From Ciona savignyi (lineage: Eukaryota; Chordata; Ascidiacea; Phlebobranchia; Cionidae): a DNA stretch of 64,000 nucleotides. Of this stretch, positions 44,772 through 56,440 are shown piece by piece. The notes beneath the pieces were generated by a model. That model saw only the letters and a list, made by a program, of their open reading frames with translations, ran no database searches and had not been told where the DNA came from. The DNA lies in NCBI GenBank assembly GCA_000149265.1, contig CH001344.1, positions 152,012 to 216,011 on the forward strand. Reading direction: 5' to 3'. Positions within the stretch are counted from its first letter, which is position 1, and every line of letters starts with the position of its first letter. The position numbers and the translations under genes are program-made.

Positions 44772-46958
44772 TTGGTTTCGATATTTGCAATTACTGGCTA
44801 CCATGCAAAATGTGCACAATCTTGCCAATTTTGTCACTAATCAGCTTTCATACTTTTGTTTGATTTGCATGGAGGAAAATGTACCCTTTCAAACCATAGA
44901 TCAGAGTACATTTATTGAAACTATATCAAGTCATTGACTATTTCCAGTGCATTAAAAATGACCTTATAAATTCTAATGTAGAATATGAAATCATTGAATC
45001 GATAAGTATGCATTACACAATTGATAAGATGACTGAATTTAATCGAAATAATGACTTTTGTATTATTCATGTAAATGTGAGGAGTTTACAAAAAATTATG
45101 GTAAATTGTATCAATGTTTGCTCGAAGCATTCATTCTTCCTGATGTAATTGCTGTAACTGAGACTAAAATAAGACATTCCATGAGTAATGGCATGTTAAA
45201 TATAACCTGGGTATAATTTTGAACATGCGGATACACCAACTTTCGCTGAAGGTGTTGGTTTATATATTTAAAACAATTTGCCATACACTATGTTAGATAC
45301 AACTATGTGTATTGCCCCTGAACAATGTGAAGATCTGTGTATTAAAGTTAGAAACATTGATTAAATATTGCATAGTTGTTGTGTTCTATAGAAACCCTTC
45401 AGCTATTTTTAGCTTGTTTAAACTAGTTTAAGCATTTAATAGATTTTCTTAATCTCTCAAAATGTAATTAATATTTAAGTGGTGACTTCAATCACATATA
45501 TACAAATAATTACAAACATGAGATTATTAGTGGAATTTTAATTACTGATATAAGCGACCACTTTTCAACTTTTATTATTACAAAATCAAAAAATCAACAT
45601 GTTCCTAAAATGTCCAACTTAATAAAGAAAACATTGTGGCCGAGTTACACAACAAGTTGTCTCAGGGTATTTCCTCAGAACTGATGGTCCATCAGTACAT
45701 AAAAATATGGCATCTCTTCTCTGTGAACTGGAGGAGTCCNNNNNNNNNNNNNNNNNNNNNNNNNNNNNNNNNNNNNNNNNNNNNNNNNNNNNNNNNNNNN
45801 NNNNNNNNNNNNNNNNNNNNNNNNNNNNNNNNNNNNNNNNNNNNNNNNNNNNNNNNNNNNNNNNNNNTAACAAAGAGCATGACTATTCCCAATATAAAGT
45901 TATCGAAACAAACTACATCATCTAAGCTCATGTATTATAGAAATCGTCTTCATCTTTACAATAAAAATACTACCAAACAATGGTAAACAATCAGGAAATT
46001 AGTCACCTTTAAAAGCAAACTGTGACCGTTCTGTCTGTATTAATTGGTGAAAATAATAAGATAATAAGCAAGCCATTTCTAGTTATTATTTTAGTACAAT
46101 CGGTTCAGCAATGGCCTCCACCGAAATCAAACTGCCCTCCTGCACATGAGATGGGCAAGTGCTCCTAATTATTTTTATATCCAAAAGTACCTGATGAAAC
46201 ACATAGCTTGATTAGTAATCTAGACTGTAAAAAGGCAGTGAAGCAAAGTGAAATTCCCACTAAATTCATAAAGCTGTCTGCCAGTGTAATATACCCAATA
46301 CTTGCAGATATATTTAATAACCGCATACAGACGGCACCAACTTAAAAGTGTGTTAATTCGGTAAAATATTTGGGAGAATATATATATATATAGGTGATAA
46401 GCTTAACTGGAATAAACAAATAAAATATTTAGAAAGAAGAATATATACATATAGCGGATTTTTTTTACAAGATCAGACGTTACCTGGACATTCGTACTTT
46501 GCGCTATTTATATTTCAGCTTCATTCACTCACATATGCAGTATGCTATAATATGCTGGGGTGCAGCAAACAAAACAGTTTAAAATCGTTTATTGTACTGC
46601 ATAAAAAGATAATAAGAATAATTACGTCCAGTCAACGTAGTTGTTCGGTTACTCCACTCTATCAGAAGCTTTACCTACTAAAGTTAAATGACATCTATGA
46701 CTTAGAAGTTGGTAAATTATGCATAAATTGTTTAATAATGCTTTACCACAATCATTACAGTTATTGTTCAAAAAAATAAGCACTGTGCATTGTTATGATA
46801 CTCGTCAAATTAAAACTACGGTGTATTTTCACCCCTCGTTTACTACGAACTTTGGAACCAAAACGATTTTGCATAATGGGAATAAGGTGTGGAAGCTGAT
46901 CAGTGAATCCCTTAAACATGCCTCCTTTACCTTGTTTTGTAAAAGAAATAATCAGTAA
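44772..46958 (+). pseudogene. LINE B ORF2: endonuclease and reverse transcriptase remnants
   Basis: The N-terminal part at 44797-44935 includes CLICMEENVPFQTID. FCIIHVNVRSLQK (45057-45095) and, in another frame, VIAVTETKI (about 45145-45170) are endonuclease motifs. A gap hides 45740-45867. AVKQSEIPTKFIKLSA (about 46230-46275) is reverse transcriptase. SVKYLGEYI then WNKQIKYLERRIYTYSG, HSHMQYAIICWGAANKT, FIVLHKKIIRIITSS, YLLKLNDIYDLEVGKL and FGTKTILHNGNKVWKLISESLK give the C terminus to 46958. The catalytic palm (FADD) between about 46280 and 46330 is deleted. It resembles LINE A. A non-LTR element of the Jockey/CR1/L2 type. Confidence 0.75.
45740..45867. other. Assembly gap (128 N)
   Basis: Run of 128 N inside LINE B. 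Confidence 0.99.
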
Positions 46959-46959
46959 C

Positions 46960-48469
46960 TATATTTATGTATAGTATGCTGTACATTCATTATTCACTCA
47001 GTTAATATGTAGTTATTTATTTGGAGTATTCTTCACAATATTAATATTTGCATTTAATAATATATTTACTTTGTAACTGTGACCTGTAATTTATTCAATA
47101 CAATTGAATTATTCATACACTAATTTCATTAAATCGCCATAACAGTAGTAATTATATATATAGTATATCAAAGCCAACTCAGTGCACCCCATAAGATTAA
47201 AGTACCCTTGTTTGTATTTTTTATTTATTTACTTCATTGTATATAATATTTAACAGTTTATTTATTATTCATTTAATAGTATAAATCATTCTAAATTGTT
47301 AGCCCCTGCTGTTGCAGTTATGTCACAAGTTATATTGTATTATTGTATTGCGTGAGAATAAGATGTAGGCTATTGTTTTGACTTCCGTTCTATATAACTG
47401 TAGTATTGTTTGTAACAAAGCTAAACTATTTTGATTCCTAATCATCTGTATGAAAGCGTTTTAATTCATTGTATCATTCTAATTTGTTAATCCCTACTGT
47501 TACAGTTAAGTTACAAGTTAACTCTTTTTTAATTATATATATATATATTTTTCACGTTTCACAGGGAGGCACCAAACTAGATAACTTTTAGTTTTTTTGG
47601 TGCCTTCCTGTTTTGCTGTAGTAACCTGCTACAGTATTTTTTTTGTTATTTTTTTTAATTTTAGTTAACGCCATATTTGTATTTTCAAATTGTTGGTGGT
47701 AAACGCTACAGAGAAAGAAACAAAAAGAAAAATTGTTGTAAATTGTATTTATTGTATTGAGGATTAGCCAATAGTTGTTGTTGCATTGATTTAATAAACT
47801 ACATACGGATGCTAGTTAAAAGTTAGTGCAAGAGTGTCGGACCAATGTAAGTAATTGATTGTTGAGTAATCGTTTAATAAGGTTATTGCTTTGACATAAT
47901 ACCTTACAAAATACGAAGGGGTATCTTCACTAACTTGCTATATTTACAATTATTTATTATTCAGAAGATTTTAAGTTTGTGCATGTCATGTATAGTTAAA
48001 AGAGTATGTCGGTGCATAATTTTAACTGTTTTCCTAAGTTAAATATGGACTAATGAGCAAATTTGTGTTTAATTTTTTAAAGACAGCATTTGTGGTTTTT
48101 AAGACATATTTTCCTTCATATCCAACCTAAAGAATTTTAAAGATTTTTTTTTTTGTTCAATTGGTTAATTATGGAATTCCGAATGTTGAATTCACATCGT
48201 CTTTTTCCTTTGAGTAACGCTGGTGACAGGCAATTCTCGCGAGACCCAAATATATAAGCATGAGGCTGTTTTGCGAATGTTGGGAATTGACTATTCAAAA
48301 GGATTATGAACTTTACATTGTAAGGAAATTTGATAAGAAAAAGACGTAATGTACATACCGCAAGATACCACAAAAAATACGTTAAAATATAAAAATTATG
48401 ACTCGCCAAATAATACACTATTTTCAATATATAAATCAGTAAATAAAAACCCATTACTTTATATAAGAT
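46960..48469 (+). other. Probable LINE B 3' UTR and AT-rich sequence
   Basis: An imperfect tandem duplication about 185 bp apart (near 47285-47340 and 47465-47525: CATTCTAA, TTGTTA, CCCTRCTGTT, CAGTTA, CACAAGTTA). Two adjacent stem-loops at 47567-47634. No gene seen. Confidence 0.4.
47567..47634 (+). other. Two adjacent stem-loops
   Basis: AGGCACCAAACTA pairs with TAGTTTTTTTGGTGCCT (three extra T), and then CTGTAG-TAACCTG-CTACAG. Position after LINE ORF2 suggests a 3' UTR structure of the kind LINE reverse transcriptases recognise; it could also be an unrelated element. Confidence 0.4.
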
Positions 48470-48589
48470 ATACCATGGGTGATGAAGTAGCCAGGGAACC
48501 CGATCGTTTCTGCATGCAGAAATATATAGCGTACACTCAACAGGGGTTTTAATAATAGTGGTGGTTCACACGTGGTTGACACTCTCTGG
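48470..48589 (+). mobile_element. CTRR-end element, copy 4 (terminal part, related subfamily)
   Basis: It ends AATAGTGGTGGTTCACACGTGGTTGACACTCT-CTGG followed by TT, matching copies 1-3. Upstream TGCATGCAGAAA and TACACTCAACAGG echo the layout of copy 3 (TGCTTGCAGAAA; TACAACATG). No 340-bp units, so this is a shorter or different subfamily. Confidence 0.55.
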
Positions 48590-48748
48590 TTGTTTTTTAC
48601 ATTAAGACATGGAGATGGGTCAGGTTTGTTGACGTTTGAAAAAGTCCGTGAAAGTCTTATCAATATTCAATATCAGTTTGTTTGTGTTAATAAGTTTAGT
48701 TTGAAACATAATAATTAACAAGTTTTGCATTTATATATATATTGTTGT

Positions 48749-48929
48749 TGTAATAATGCGTTCTATCACATTTACTTAATATGAGTTCTTGACTCTATCT
48801 ATATATCTCGTCACGTGTCTATATTGGAACACTCGTTATGGCAGTCATGATTGTATTGTGTCCAGTACTGAATGTTTCTTAGATTTACATAAAGGCATTG
48901 TAAGGGCGATGATATATTTAACTATTACA
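48749..48929 (-). repeat. gypsy-2 3' LTR (181 bp)
   Basis: TGTAATA...TATTACA perfect 7-bp inverted ends; the same family as 28077-28298. Preceded on the minus strand by a purine tract AAAAAAAAGTGGGA (48930-48943). Located downstream of the gypsy-2 integrase end, as a 3' LTR should be. Confidence 0.75.
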
Positions 48930-51520
48930 TCCCACTTTTTTTTCTAAAAGTATCATACAGAGGGATACAGAAATACCTAGTTACATAAATCAATTGACAA
49001 CTAATAATCGATATTTTTCAATGAACTGTTGTAAATACAATATGAACATTGGAACGCAACATAAACAACATATTGATTAAATCAAACAGGTATGACAATT
49101 GGTCGTCCAAAGCGTGAAAAAGATGTATTGCGAGAAACAACAGGTCTTATATTTGCAGCATTATTGTTGCAAGACATTGAAGCAGTATTATCGTTCCGAG
49201 AACTACTTAATGGCACATAGTAATCTGGGATATATGCATTATCGAATTCAGGTTCAGGTTCTTGTGTTTTCTGTAGGTGAAAGCGATTGCGTCGTAACTG
49301 ACCATGTCTGTTTCGAATGGTTATATGAACGAGGTTCATGATGTCTACCAGTAACAATTGCTTTTTTCCAATGTTTGTCTCTTCTATATCTTACTACATC
49401 TCTCTCTTTTAGTTGACATTTGTCGGCTGTGCAGGTCTTTTGAAACACTGACCACTTGCGGTTTTAAGAGTTTGGTTGAAACTGGATTGGTGGATCGTAT
49501 TTGCCTGCTCATCAGTATTTGTGCTGGTGAGTTTAATAATCCAGTTATCGGAGTGTTTCGATGTTCCAATAAAGCCTAGTATGGATCTTGTCCACTATCA
49601 CAAATTGTTTTCTGGAGACTTTTCAATGTTTGCACACCCTCTCAGTTTGTCCATTTGATCGTGGATATCCGGGACTAGATGTTGTTATTTTAATATTCCA
49701 TTTTTTGGCAAAATTACAAAATTCTTTGCTAGCAAATGGAATGTTGTCACTAACAATCTCTATTGGTATACCATAGCAAGCAAATATACTTTTGCAGTGT
49801 TAAAGAATTGTTCTCGCCGTCTTATAGAGTAAGAATCAACAACTACCAAATAATCATGGTTCTGAAACGTCATAATATATTGCAATTTCGAGAAATCGCT
49901 CATCCGGTTCATCAGTGGTTCCTTAAATGATTACGTTGGAATTTACAACAAGTTTCACATTTTGAAATAAATTGTTCCACATCACTTGACATTCCTGGCC
50001 AATACAGGGTTTGCCGTGCACGTGATTTGCATTTGTCAAATCCAAAATGACTTTGATGGATTTGCTGCAGCATATTTGTTGGATTCAGAACAGCAGGAAC
50101 CAAAAATTTTTCACTTGTGAATATAATACCATCAGCTGTATAGATAGAGTCTGTCTTATTTCAATATTGGCCTACATTAACTGGTACATTTCTCTGAGAA
50201 CGTGGCCATTCATTCTGATAATAGTATTTTACATTTTGCAGTATAGGCTCGTCTTTAGTTGCTTCCTTTATTTCGTTATATTTGGGTGTGGTCACAGGTA
50301 AGTTTGTGATGAACTGCTCGCACAACGTCATCTTCTAGTTCAGTTTGCGGTTGTCCTTCAACAAAAGCTCTTAATAGCGGTGTGCTAAATACATGTTTTT
50401 ACACCCGGTACATATTTAACTTTAAATGTGTCTGGTTGAAGGCACATCATAAGACGTTGAAGTCTCGGTGGAGCTTTACTTAGTAATTTGTCTGTTTCAA
50501 CCATTATGTATTCCTTTCCATAATTGTACTGATGGAATTTCATCGTTGCAAATACAATAGAGAGCATTTCTTTCTCTATTTGAGCGAAGTCATGGATCAA
50601 GATGCATAGTGTAATTGGTTTACCTTCTTGGGAGTAAACAGGCTCCATCACTTTGTATAGTTACAGGTTTGTTTACATCATAAAATGACAAAACAGTTTT
50701 ACTTTTAAGCACTTCCTTCAGTTTGTCCATTGCTTCATTATGAACTTTCTCCCACCGCCAGTCTGCATTTTTCTTAAGTAGTTGTCTTAATGGTGCAGTT
50801 ATCGTGGACTCATTTAGGATGCATTGAGAAAGGTATTTCGTCATGCCTAAAAAACGCTGTAGGCTTGCAATATATGTAGGTTTTGGAATATTCACAATAG
50901 CATCAATTTTATAGCATCATCAGGTTTTAATCATTCAAATTGCCCATGTAGGTTTACACTATTTATCTTAAATAATTGGATTTTGTCCTGATTACATCTT
51001 AATTTCTTCTCCCATGCTGTATTGATGGTCATTTTCAGTATCGCATCTTGTTCTTCTTCATTTCGAGCTGCTATAATACAATACAGCTATCACATGAACT
51101 CCTCGTATATCTCCGAAGGTTTCTTCATTTCGTTTCTGCATCTCTTCGCTTGCAGAACATATTCTCCAAATGGCATTCTTAAAAAACGTTTTCTTCCCCA
51201 CGGGTTATGAAAAGTGGTATAGTACGAGGATTCATCGGTAAGATTCACATGCCAATATCCATCTTTCATGAATATAAACAGTAAAACTGTTATTCCAGAT
51301 AAATTGGATAGTACATCTGCAGGTGTTGAAATATTGGGTCGTTCTCTCATTATAGCAGTGTTTAGCGGTTTGGGATCTAAACAGATACGCAAACTCTTGT
51401 CTTTCTTCTCGACAACAAATAGGTTAATGACCCAATCTGTTGGATTGTCGACATTAGTAATTGATCAAGTTTCTTCTTTAACTTTGGTCTAACGGCATAA
51501 GGTATCTATCTTTCTTGGGC
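48930..51520 (-). mobile_element. Ty3/gypsy element 'gypsy-2' (5' part lost)
   Basis: Minus order: reverse transcriptase (51520-50900), RNase H (50895-50385), integrase (50110-49080), polypurine tract and LTR. There is no matching 5' LTR, gag or protease; sequence changes to family R LTR at about 51535. Confidence 0.75.
49082..51520 (-). pseudogene. gypsy-2 pol (reverse transcriptase, RNase H, integrase), decayed
   Basis: RT: PYAVRPKLKKKLDQL (about 51500), LRICLDPKPLN-type (51390), GYWHVNLTDESSYYTTFHNPWGR and FLRMPFG at 51200-51270. The YxDD part between 51090 and 50940 is degraded. Connection: ASLQRFLGMTKYLSQ and APLRQLLKK (50840-50780). RNase H: QIEKEMLSIVFATMKFHQY and VETDKLLSKAPPRLQRLM (50580-50450). 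Integrase: zinc region HQSHFGFDKCK and YWPGMSSDVEQFISKCETC (50065-49940), core with IEIVSDNIPFASKEF (about 49750) and PRSNGQTERV (about 49655). The C terminus is KERDVVRYRRDKHWKKAIV to FGRPIVIP (49448-49085). Many frame breaks. Confidence 0.8.
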
Positions 51521-51534
51521 TTTTCTTGGGCAGA

Positions 51535-51755
51535 ATACTCTCTGATATTATGGAATTATACACAGTTTATAAGACTCAAAACAGGAAACACATGTTTGAA
51601 CTCGCGGAAAACAATTAATTGACTTACTGTCGAAACCAGGAAATTAAACATGACTTCCCATGCACAAAATATGGACAAATGGCATTGCGACTTAATTGTT
51701 AAAATATACATAAATACAATTATAAACGTGTGGGATTCCTACACACTTCCCTTTG
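51535..51755 (+). repeat. LTR-like repeat family R, partial copy
   Basis: TCTGATATTATGGAATTATACACAG, GGAAACACATG, CTCGCGGAAAACAATT, GACTTCCCATGCACAAAATATGGACA, GTTAAAATATACATAAATACAA and GTGTGGGATTCCTACACA. It is the right half only, directly beside the truncated gypsy-2 reverse transcriptase. Confidence 0.7.
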
Positions 51756-52650
51756 TCCATTTGGAAAGAAATAAATGTTCAGACGCTTCATACATAGGTT
51801 TGTTGGTCACCGTAGGTTGAATCTGTGGGGTCAAAGGTTTTTTTCAACAGCAGTCTAATTGGCCGGGACCAGGTCCAAGGATGCGCCGCCTTCTATACCT
51901 AGTACATAAAAATCTCCGTTCCAACTCTCAGTGTACACGCATGGCGTGGAGCTAAACGAAACCCCACTAAATAAAAGAACCGGAAAACTCCCCTTGTAGT
52001 TATGTATTTTTTGTATGTAATCGCACAACGCTTTATAAAGCAAATAATGACGTAGATAGAAAACAACTTTTTTAGGTGTAAATGGCGTCATTAGGTGATG
52101 GTAGAGCGTACAGAGTTGGCGTCGATTAAATGAAATAAATGCAGTTTTTGCAAATATAATGTTAAAATTGCTACAAATCTCTTGAAGCAGAAGTCTTTTG
52201 TTGATTTGCCGATTGGTCCTCGGTTGAAATCCTTGCGTCAAACGGTCACGACGCAGATTGATAGGATTCGAACACACACACTTGTAGAAAAACCTTTCTG
52301 AAATGCTGGGATGGGAGGCTGAAGATGTAGTTTGGTCTTAACAAGGGACGTAAAAGTATAAACTTCCGTGGTAAATATACTACATTCTCGAAGCTGCCGT
52401 TTTCGCCGTTGAGCGAGGTTCCCATCCCATGCTGAAATAGAATATCCTATTGCGGCATTAATGGCTGGGCAATAGTTATGCTTCCGTGACTTTGACTCAT
52501 CACGCTGCTGAGTGGCCTTTTAATTGCTGTTCATCCGGAACACGATTGTGATATTGTACATAGACTAGTGCAAAACGACATACCTGATAAATTGTACGTT
52601 GTGACCCAGGTGAAAACTTGAAAACTTGACCGACATGGCTTGACCAATTT
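51756..52650. other. No supported gene
   Basis: A 140-codon minus ORF (51855-52277) has no recognised motif. Short inverted GGGATGGGA/TCCCATCCC motifs at 52308 and 52424. Confidence 0.3.
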
Positions 52651-52653
52651 GCT

Positions 52654-52914
52654 TTGATGAACGATCCATTGAATGAATGGGGTCGAGCGCATCCGACTGC
52701 AGACTATCTGTGGAATCTGCTAAAAAGGAAATTCGAAAGGAAGCAGAAAATTGAAAGAAAGATAAGAAAACTACATATGCTGCGATTTGAAGCCATATCG
52801 AAAGGATACGAGTTCATATCACAGAAGGGGTCACAAAAAGGTAGCAGCGCTCTACTTTTGACGGGTGATAACCAGGGTAAGACAAGGGATAAACAGGGAT
52901 TAGGTATTTATTAG
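52654..52914 (+). CDS. Unrecognised ORF, basic coiled coil, beside family R LTR
   Basis: The 86-codon frame contains ADYLWNLLKRKFERKQKIER and KIRKLHMLRFEAISKGYEF. It is helical, strongly basic and ends inside the family R repeat that starts near 52836. A purine-rich GAAGGGGTCACAAAAAGG just before the repeat could be a polypurine tract, so this may be the end of the family R element's internal region. No homology recognised. Confidence 0.25.
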   Translation: MMNDPLNEWGRAHPTADYLWNLLKRKFERKQKIERKIRKLHMLRFEAISKGYEFISQKGSQKGSSALLLTGDNQGKTRDKQGLGIY

Positions 52915-53495
52915 GTATTCACGCAGCGTGCAGCCAATAAAAGCGCTGTACACTAGGGAAAAGATTAGGTAGGTATAGGACTATAGGTTAAGTTGAGAAA
53001 GCAGCAAAGAAAAGCGAGGCTCCACCAAAATGCTCTCTGAAGTTATATAAAAATGCTCTCTGAAGGAAGAAATATAAACAGTTGATATAAGACTCAAAGT
53101 TTGCATACGAAGCTTGGAAGGCGTTATACAGAACTCGCGGAAAACAATTCATCGACTGACTGTCGAAAACAGGAAATTAATCGTGACTTCCCATGCACAA
53201 AGTATAAACACATGACATAACGACCTAATTCCGGCCCGTTGGTGTCTAACGGTTAAGTGCGTCGCCTTTCAATCGAAAGGTTGAAGGTGCGAAACTGGTC
53301 GCTAGCTAGTCGGTTGTTTCCTTGGGGAAGGCACTTTACGGACATTGCCTGAACCCAGCGGAGGTGATCTGACGATTTGTCCGTGTGTAACCAACCCCCC
53401 TTCGTTTTCCCATTCACGGGGATAAATATGAATATTCTATCCTCTCCTAATTGTTAAAATATACAGAAATACAACTATAAACGTGTTGGATTTCT
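52836..53495 (+). repeat. LTR-like repeat family R with SINE insertion
   Basis: Left AGCAGCGCTCTACTTTTGACGGGT, then AGGCTCCACCAAAATGCTCTCTGA, TTCATCGACTGACTGTCGAAAACAGG, GACTTCCCATGCACAAAGTATAAACACATG; it continues after the SINE with TTGTTAAAATATACAGAAATACAACTATAAACGTGT to about 53495. The inner CTCTCTGA region is partly duplicated at 53033-53065. Confidence 0.75.
53231..53445 (+). mobile_element. tRNA-derived SINE, family S1 (copy 2)
   Basis: GGCCCGTTGGTGTCTAACGGTTAAGTGCGTCGCC, a decayed B box, then GTCGCTAGCTAGTCGGTTG, GGCAAGGCACTTTACGGACATT-type body, GAGGTGATCTGACGATTTGTCCGTGTG and a GATAAATATGAATATTCTATCCT tail. A 7-bp target duplication CCTAATT (53224-53230 and 53446-53452) lies within the family R repeat. 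Confidence 0.88.
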
Positions 53496-54600
53496 GTAAT
53501 TTTTTTTCGGCGATCCAAGCCGTGTCATCTTTTGGTGTATATTAAGTCGTGTCTTCATATACTAAATTAATCAGTATCTGCGTGTTTGGTCTTGCAAGTA
53601 ATTGTTGTGTAGCGTATAAATCGTTTCATGCTCACAATATTTAAAACTCTCAGTAAATTTATTAAGTACCGTACGCTCGTTATGTCAAGTATTAGAAATA
53701 ATAAAGACCACGTTTGATAAGCTAACATCCGGGATATTCCATAGACATCGTATAACTAGTAATCGGAATAGGGGCTTTTACAGTCACAACACTACACACG
53801 TATTCATAAATAAATAAAAACCGACCCTTCGTGAATTTGTCGAATTATGAATTATCACAGTCATTTTGGACTATTTTCTATCGTTTGTCAGGACAGATAA
53901 AGTGCCAAATATTTCTGGCAAGTATTAGTTATCACAGATACCCTCCCTCCATGACCAATAGTTTCGTAGCGAAATCAAATTTTCTGCAATTACGACAAGA
54001 GTATGTATATGCTGCATATCATATGACTAGCGTTTATTTAATGGACGTGTGTAGTTTCCGAACGCAATCTGTTGTACATGTCTAAAGAGCTTAGAAAGCT
54101 GTCGTGTATATATTTTTTACCGCCGTGAATAAAGTCTTCTAAACTGTAATTAACAAACGCCGCTACGAATCTATTGTATACTGGTATAGCAACTTTGCAG
54201 TTTACCCCTTAAGGCAAGAAGATTCTTGCATTCATTAGGAACGCTATACATAACCCAAAATTTCCACTTCATAATATAACCTACATAAGAAACTTAACCA
54301 ACGTACTGATTTGCTGCTCGTAATATAACCGAAGAATAAATATATCTGTTTAAGTCTGAATTAGATTCTGTAACGAAATCCTAGGAAAGAACACTTTTGT
54401 TTAACAAGCTACGTGACTACTAATACAGTAGGCGTCCTCTAGACAGCAAAGAGTAAGTATACCCATTGCGCGGTTCGGCTCAAACCCAAGGTTAAAGCGA
54501 AATACCAGACCGTCCCCTCAGCTTAAACATAACCCAAAACTCCCACAAGTATTTTCTCACCAAAACCATATAAATCACACTGATGTACCATGAACAGCAT
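53496..54600. other. NLR intron 2 end; nothing recognised
   Basis: AT-rich; no repeat or exon recognised. I looked for a copy of the 41-codon exon (59162 type) upstream of 54678 and did not see one. Confidence 0.35.
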
Positions 54601-54677
54601 GTTGAACATCGTTAATAATAAAACGATTTATAAAAAAATTAAAATCTTCGGTAAGGAATTAAAAACTCTACTTTTAG

Positions 54678-54836
54678 ATCAAGAAGTTAGAGTTAAATGA
54701 AACAGAGCTGGGAAATGTAGCTGAATATCTGGTTCCTCATATTCAACATATTGATGAACTTCGATTAGTGCATTGCAAACAACTAAACGATTGTATGTGG
54801 GATTTGTGCACAGCTATCAATGAGCGACAGAACAAG
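54678..54836 (+). CDS. NLR gene exon: LRR-like module part 2 (53 aa, copy 1)
   Basis: Acceptor CTCTACTTTTAG (AG 54676-54677), exactly 53 codons, donor AACAAG|GTAAAT (GT 54837); phase 0 at both ends. It starts IKKLELNETELGNVAEYL, then PHIQHIDELRLVHCKQLND and DLCTAINERQNK. The LxLxxxxL spacing and helix-like second half fit NLR-type leucine-rich repeats. A close paralogue lies exactly 5300 bases downstream (59978-60136), including flanking intron sequence. Confidence 0.75.
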
Positions 54837-55930
54837 GTAAATATTGGGAACCATACTTCAAGTAGCTCCACATCAATCACTGATTGATTATAGTGGTGAA
54901 TATTTACACAAACTGTACTGTACCACAGCTATTACAGTGTTGTTGCACAGTTATGTCGTACACACATGCTGCATTAGCTGGTATTCAGAATTCTGATCCT
55001 ATTATATTTACCATCATTATTCAGTTCCAAAAAAATACTTTAATAGGAATGTTTAAGGTAGAAAAAAATTGCTATTCTAGATTCAGCTTAAAATATAATT
55101 TTGAATCTGCTATTAGATTCAGACTTTAAACCTTTAGATTAAACAAATGACAATGTATTTAAATGAGTAGAAAGTTTGTTTAAAATCGGAAAACTATCTA
55201 AAAGGTATAATATCAACCTGGGAAATGTAAGAAAAGTTTGTTTGTAAGAAATGTTGTTTTAAAATAATTTATATGTCCATATAGTTGGTAGCAGTGCTAT
55301 GTGGACACTTAAGGCCACAAAAGTTAAAAAATATACCAATTGTTGTGTTTAACGCGACTTGGTGGTGTTAAACCAAAACCCTATGTACAATATGTATGAG
55401 ACTTTTACATCTCGGTAGTAACCGTATTAGATGGATGCTAAAGTGAGCGTATCTTCGCAGTAAATCCACGAGTTCGGGTAGTTTTAAAATCCGAAATAAA
55501 TTTAAACAAGGAGTTTAATAAAACTCTGATGACTTTGTTGAATTTAGATTGTTTAGATTGACGACTGTACTTTATACTCACCAAGCGTAAAACGTGATAC
55601 TGGTAGCATTATTCATCATTACGATGCTGCTTCTACATTCTTGGTTGTTTAATATTATGTACCTCATAAATTATGTCTGTTTATCGCGATGAAGTAACTA
55701 TTATAGGGAAGAGCATGTTCATTTCTTTCATTACAATTGTGACTTTTACTCATATTTTTGATAATTCTTGTATGCTGACGACAAGATTATTCTTTTAATC
55801 AGCACCAATTTAAACCGACACTTTGTCAAACTATCAGTATCTTGTCATATCGTCATTAGGGACCTTCCAATGTTTAACCAATATATGATAACTTATATTA
55901 AAATGAATCACCTCCTTATCCTTGTTTCAG
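54837..55930. other. NLR intron; no other feature
   Basis: The first 150 bases match the intron following 60136 (AACCATACTTCAAGTAGCTCCACATCAA, GTGAATATTTACACAA). The rest is AT-rich. Confidence 0.5.
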
Positions 55931-56083
55931 ATTGTCTTACATATTCGATCTAAATTCGATGAGAACACAGCAAGTTGCTTAGGCCATTGTATGCATAAAG
56001 TGAGTCGTCTAGGATTTGATGAGTGGAGGATTTCCGTACAAAGTCGCATTATCTTAAAAGAAGCTGTTCAACAACTTTCCTCG
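55931..56083 (+). CDS. NLR gene exon: LRR-like module part 3 (51 aa)
   Basis: Acceptor CCTTATCCTTGTTTCAG (AG 55929-55930), exactly 51 codons, donor TCCTCG|GTAAGTC (GT 56084); phase 0 at both ends. Only this frame is open. It reads IVLHIRSKFDENTASCLGH, CMHKVSRLGFDEWRISVQS, RIILKEAVQQLSS. It is consistent with the continuation of an LRR repeat after the ...RQNK end of the preceding exon (NK-IVLHI). Confidence 0.72.
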
Positions 56084-56440
56084 GTAAGTCTTTCTTGTAC
56101 GTTTCGATCATGCAGTGAACTAAACAATATCCAAAGAAATCGGAATAAGTTGATTGGTTAGGTAACACCAGGTGATGGGATGAAATGCAAATTATTGTTC
56201 CTGTCCGAAGTTAAATTGTGTGCATTAGTGTCCGGACAGGATATTAAAGTTTAATCCCGTGAATGGGAAATTGCAAAGAGCATTATCACAGAAGAAAATA
56301 GTTGTGGGTTAGCGGAGATATATTAGTGTAGTACAGTGGTTCCCAAACTTTTTTAAGCGCAACCCAAATCTGAGTTAAATGATAAATAACCCCATGACCC
56401 AAACCTCAATATCGTACTTTTAATGTCAGCACTACTATTT

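Noticed and set aside
45619..45986. ORFs spanning the second gap
   Set aside because: They exist only because N bases are read as open; the real content is LINE B.
51855..52277. 140-codon minus-strand ORF as a gene
   Set aside because: No motif, no splice context, composition like the surrounding AT-rich intron sequence.
52296..52440. Short inverted-repeat element (GGGATGGGA ends)
   Set aside because: Only about 9-13 matching bases and no target duplication.
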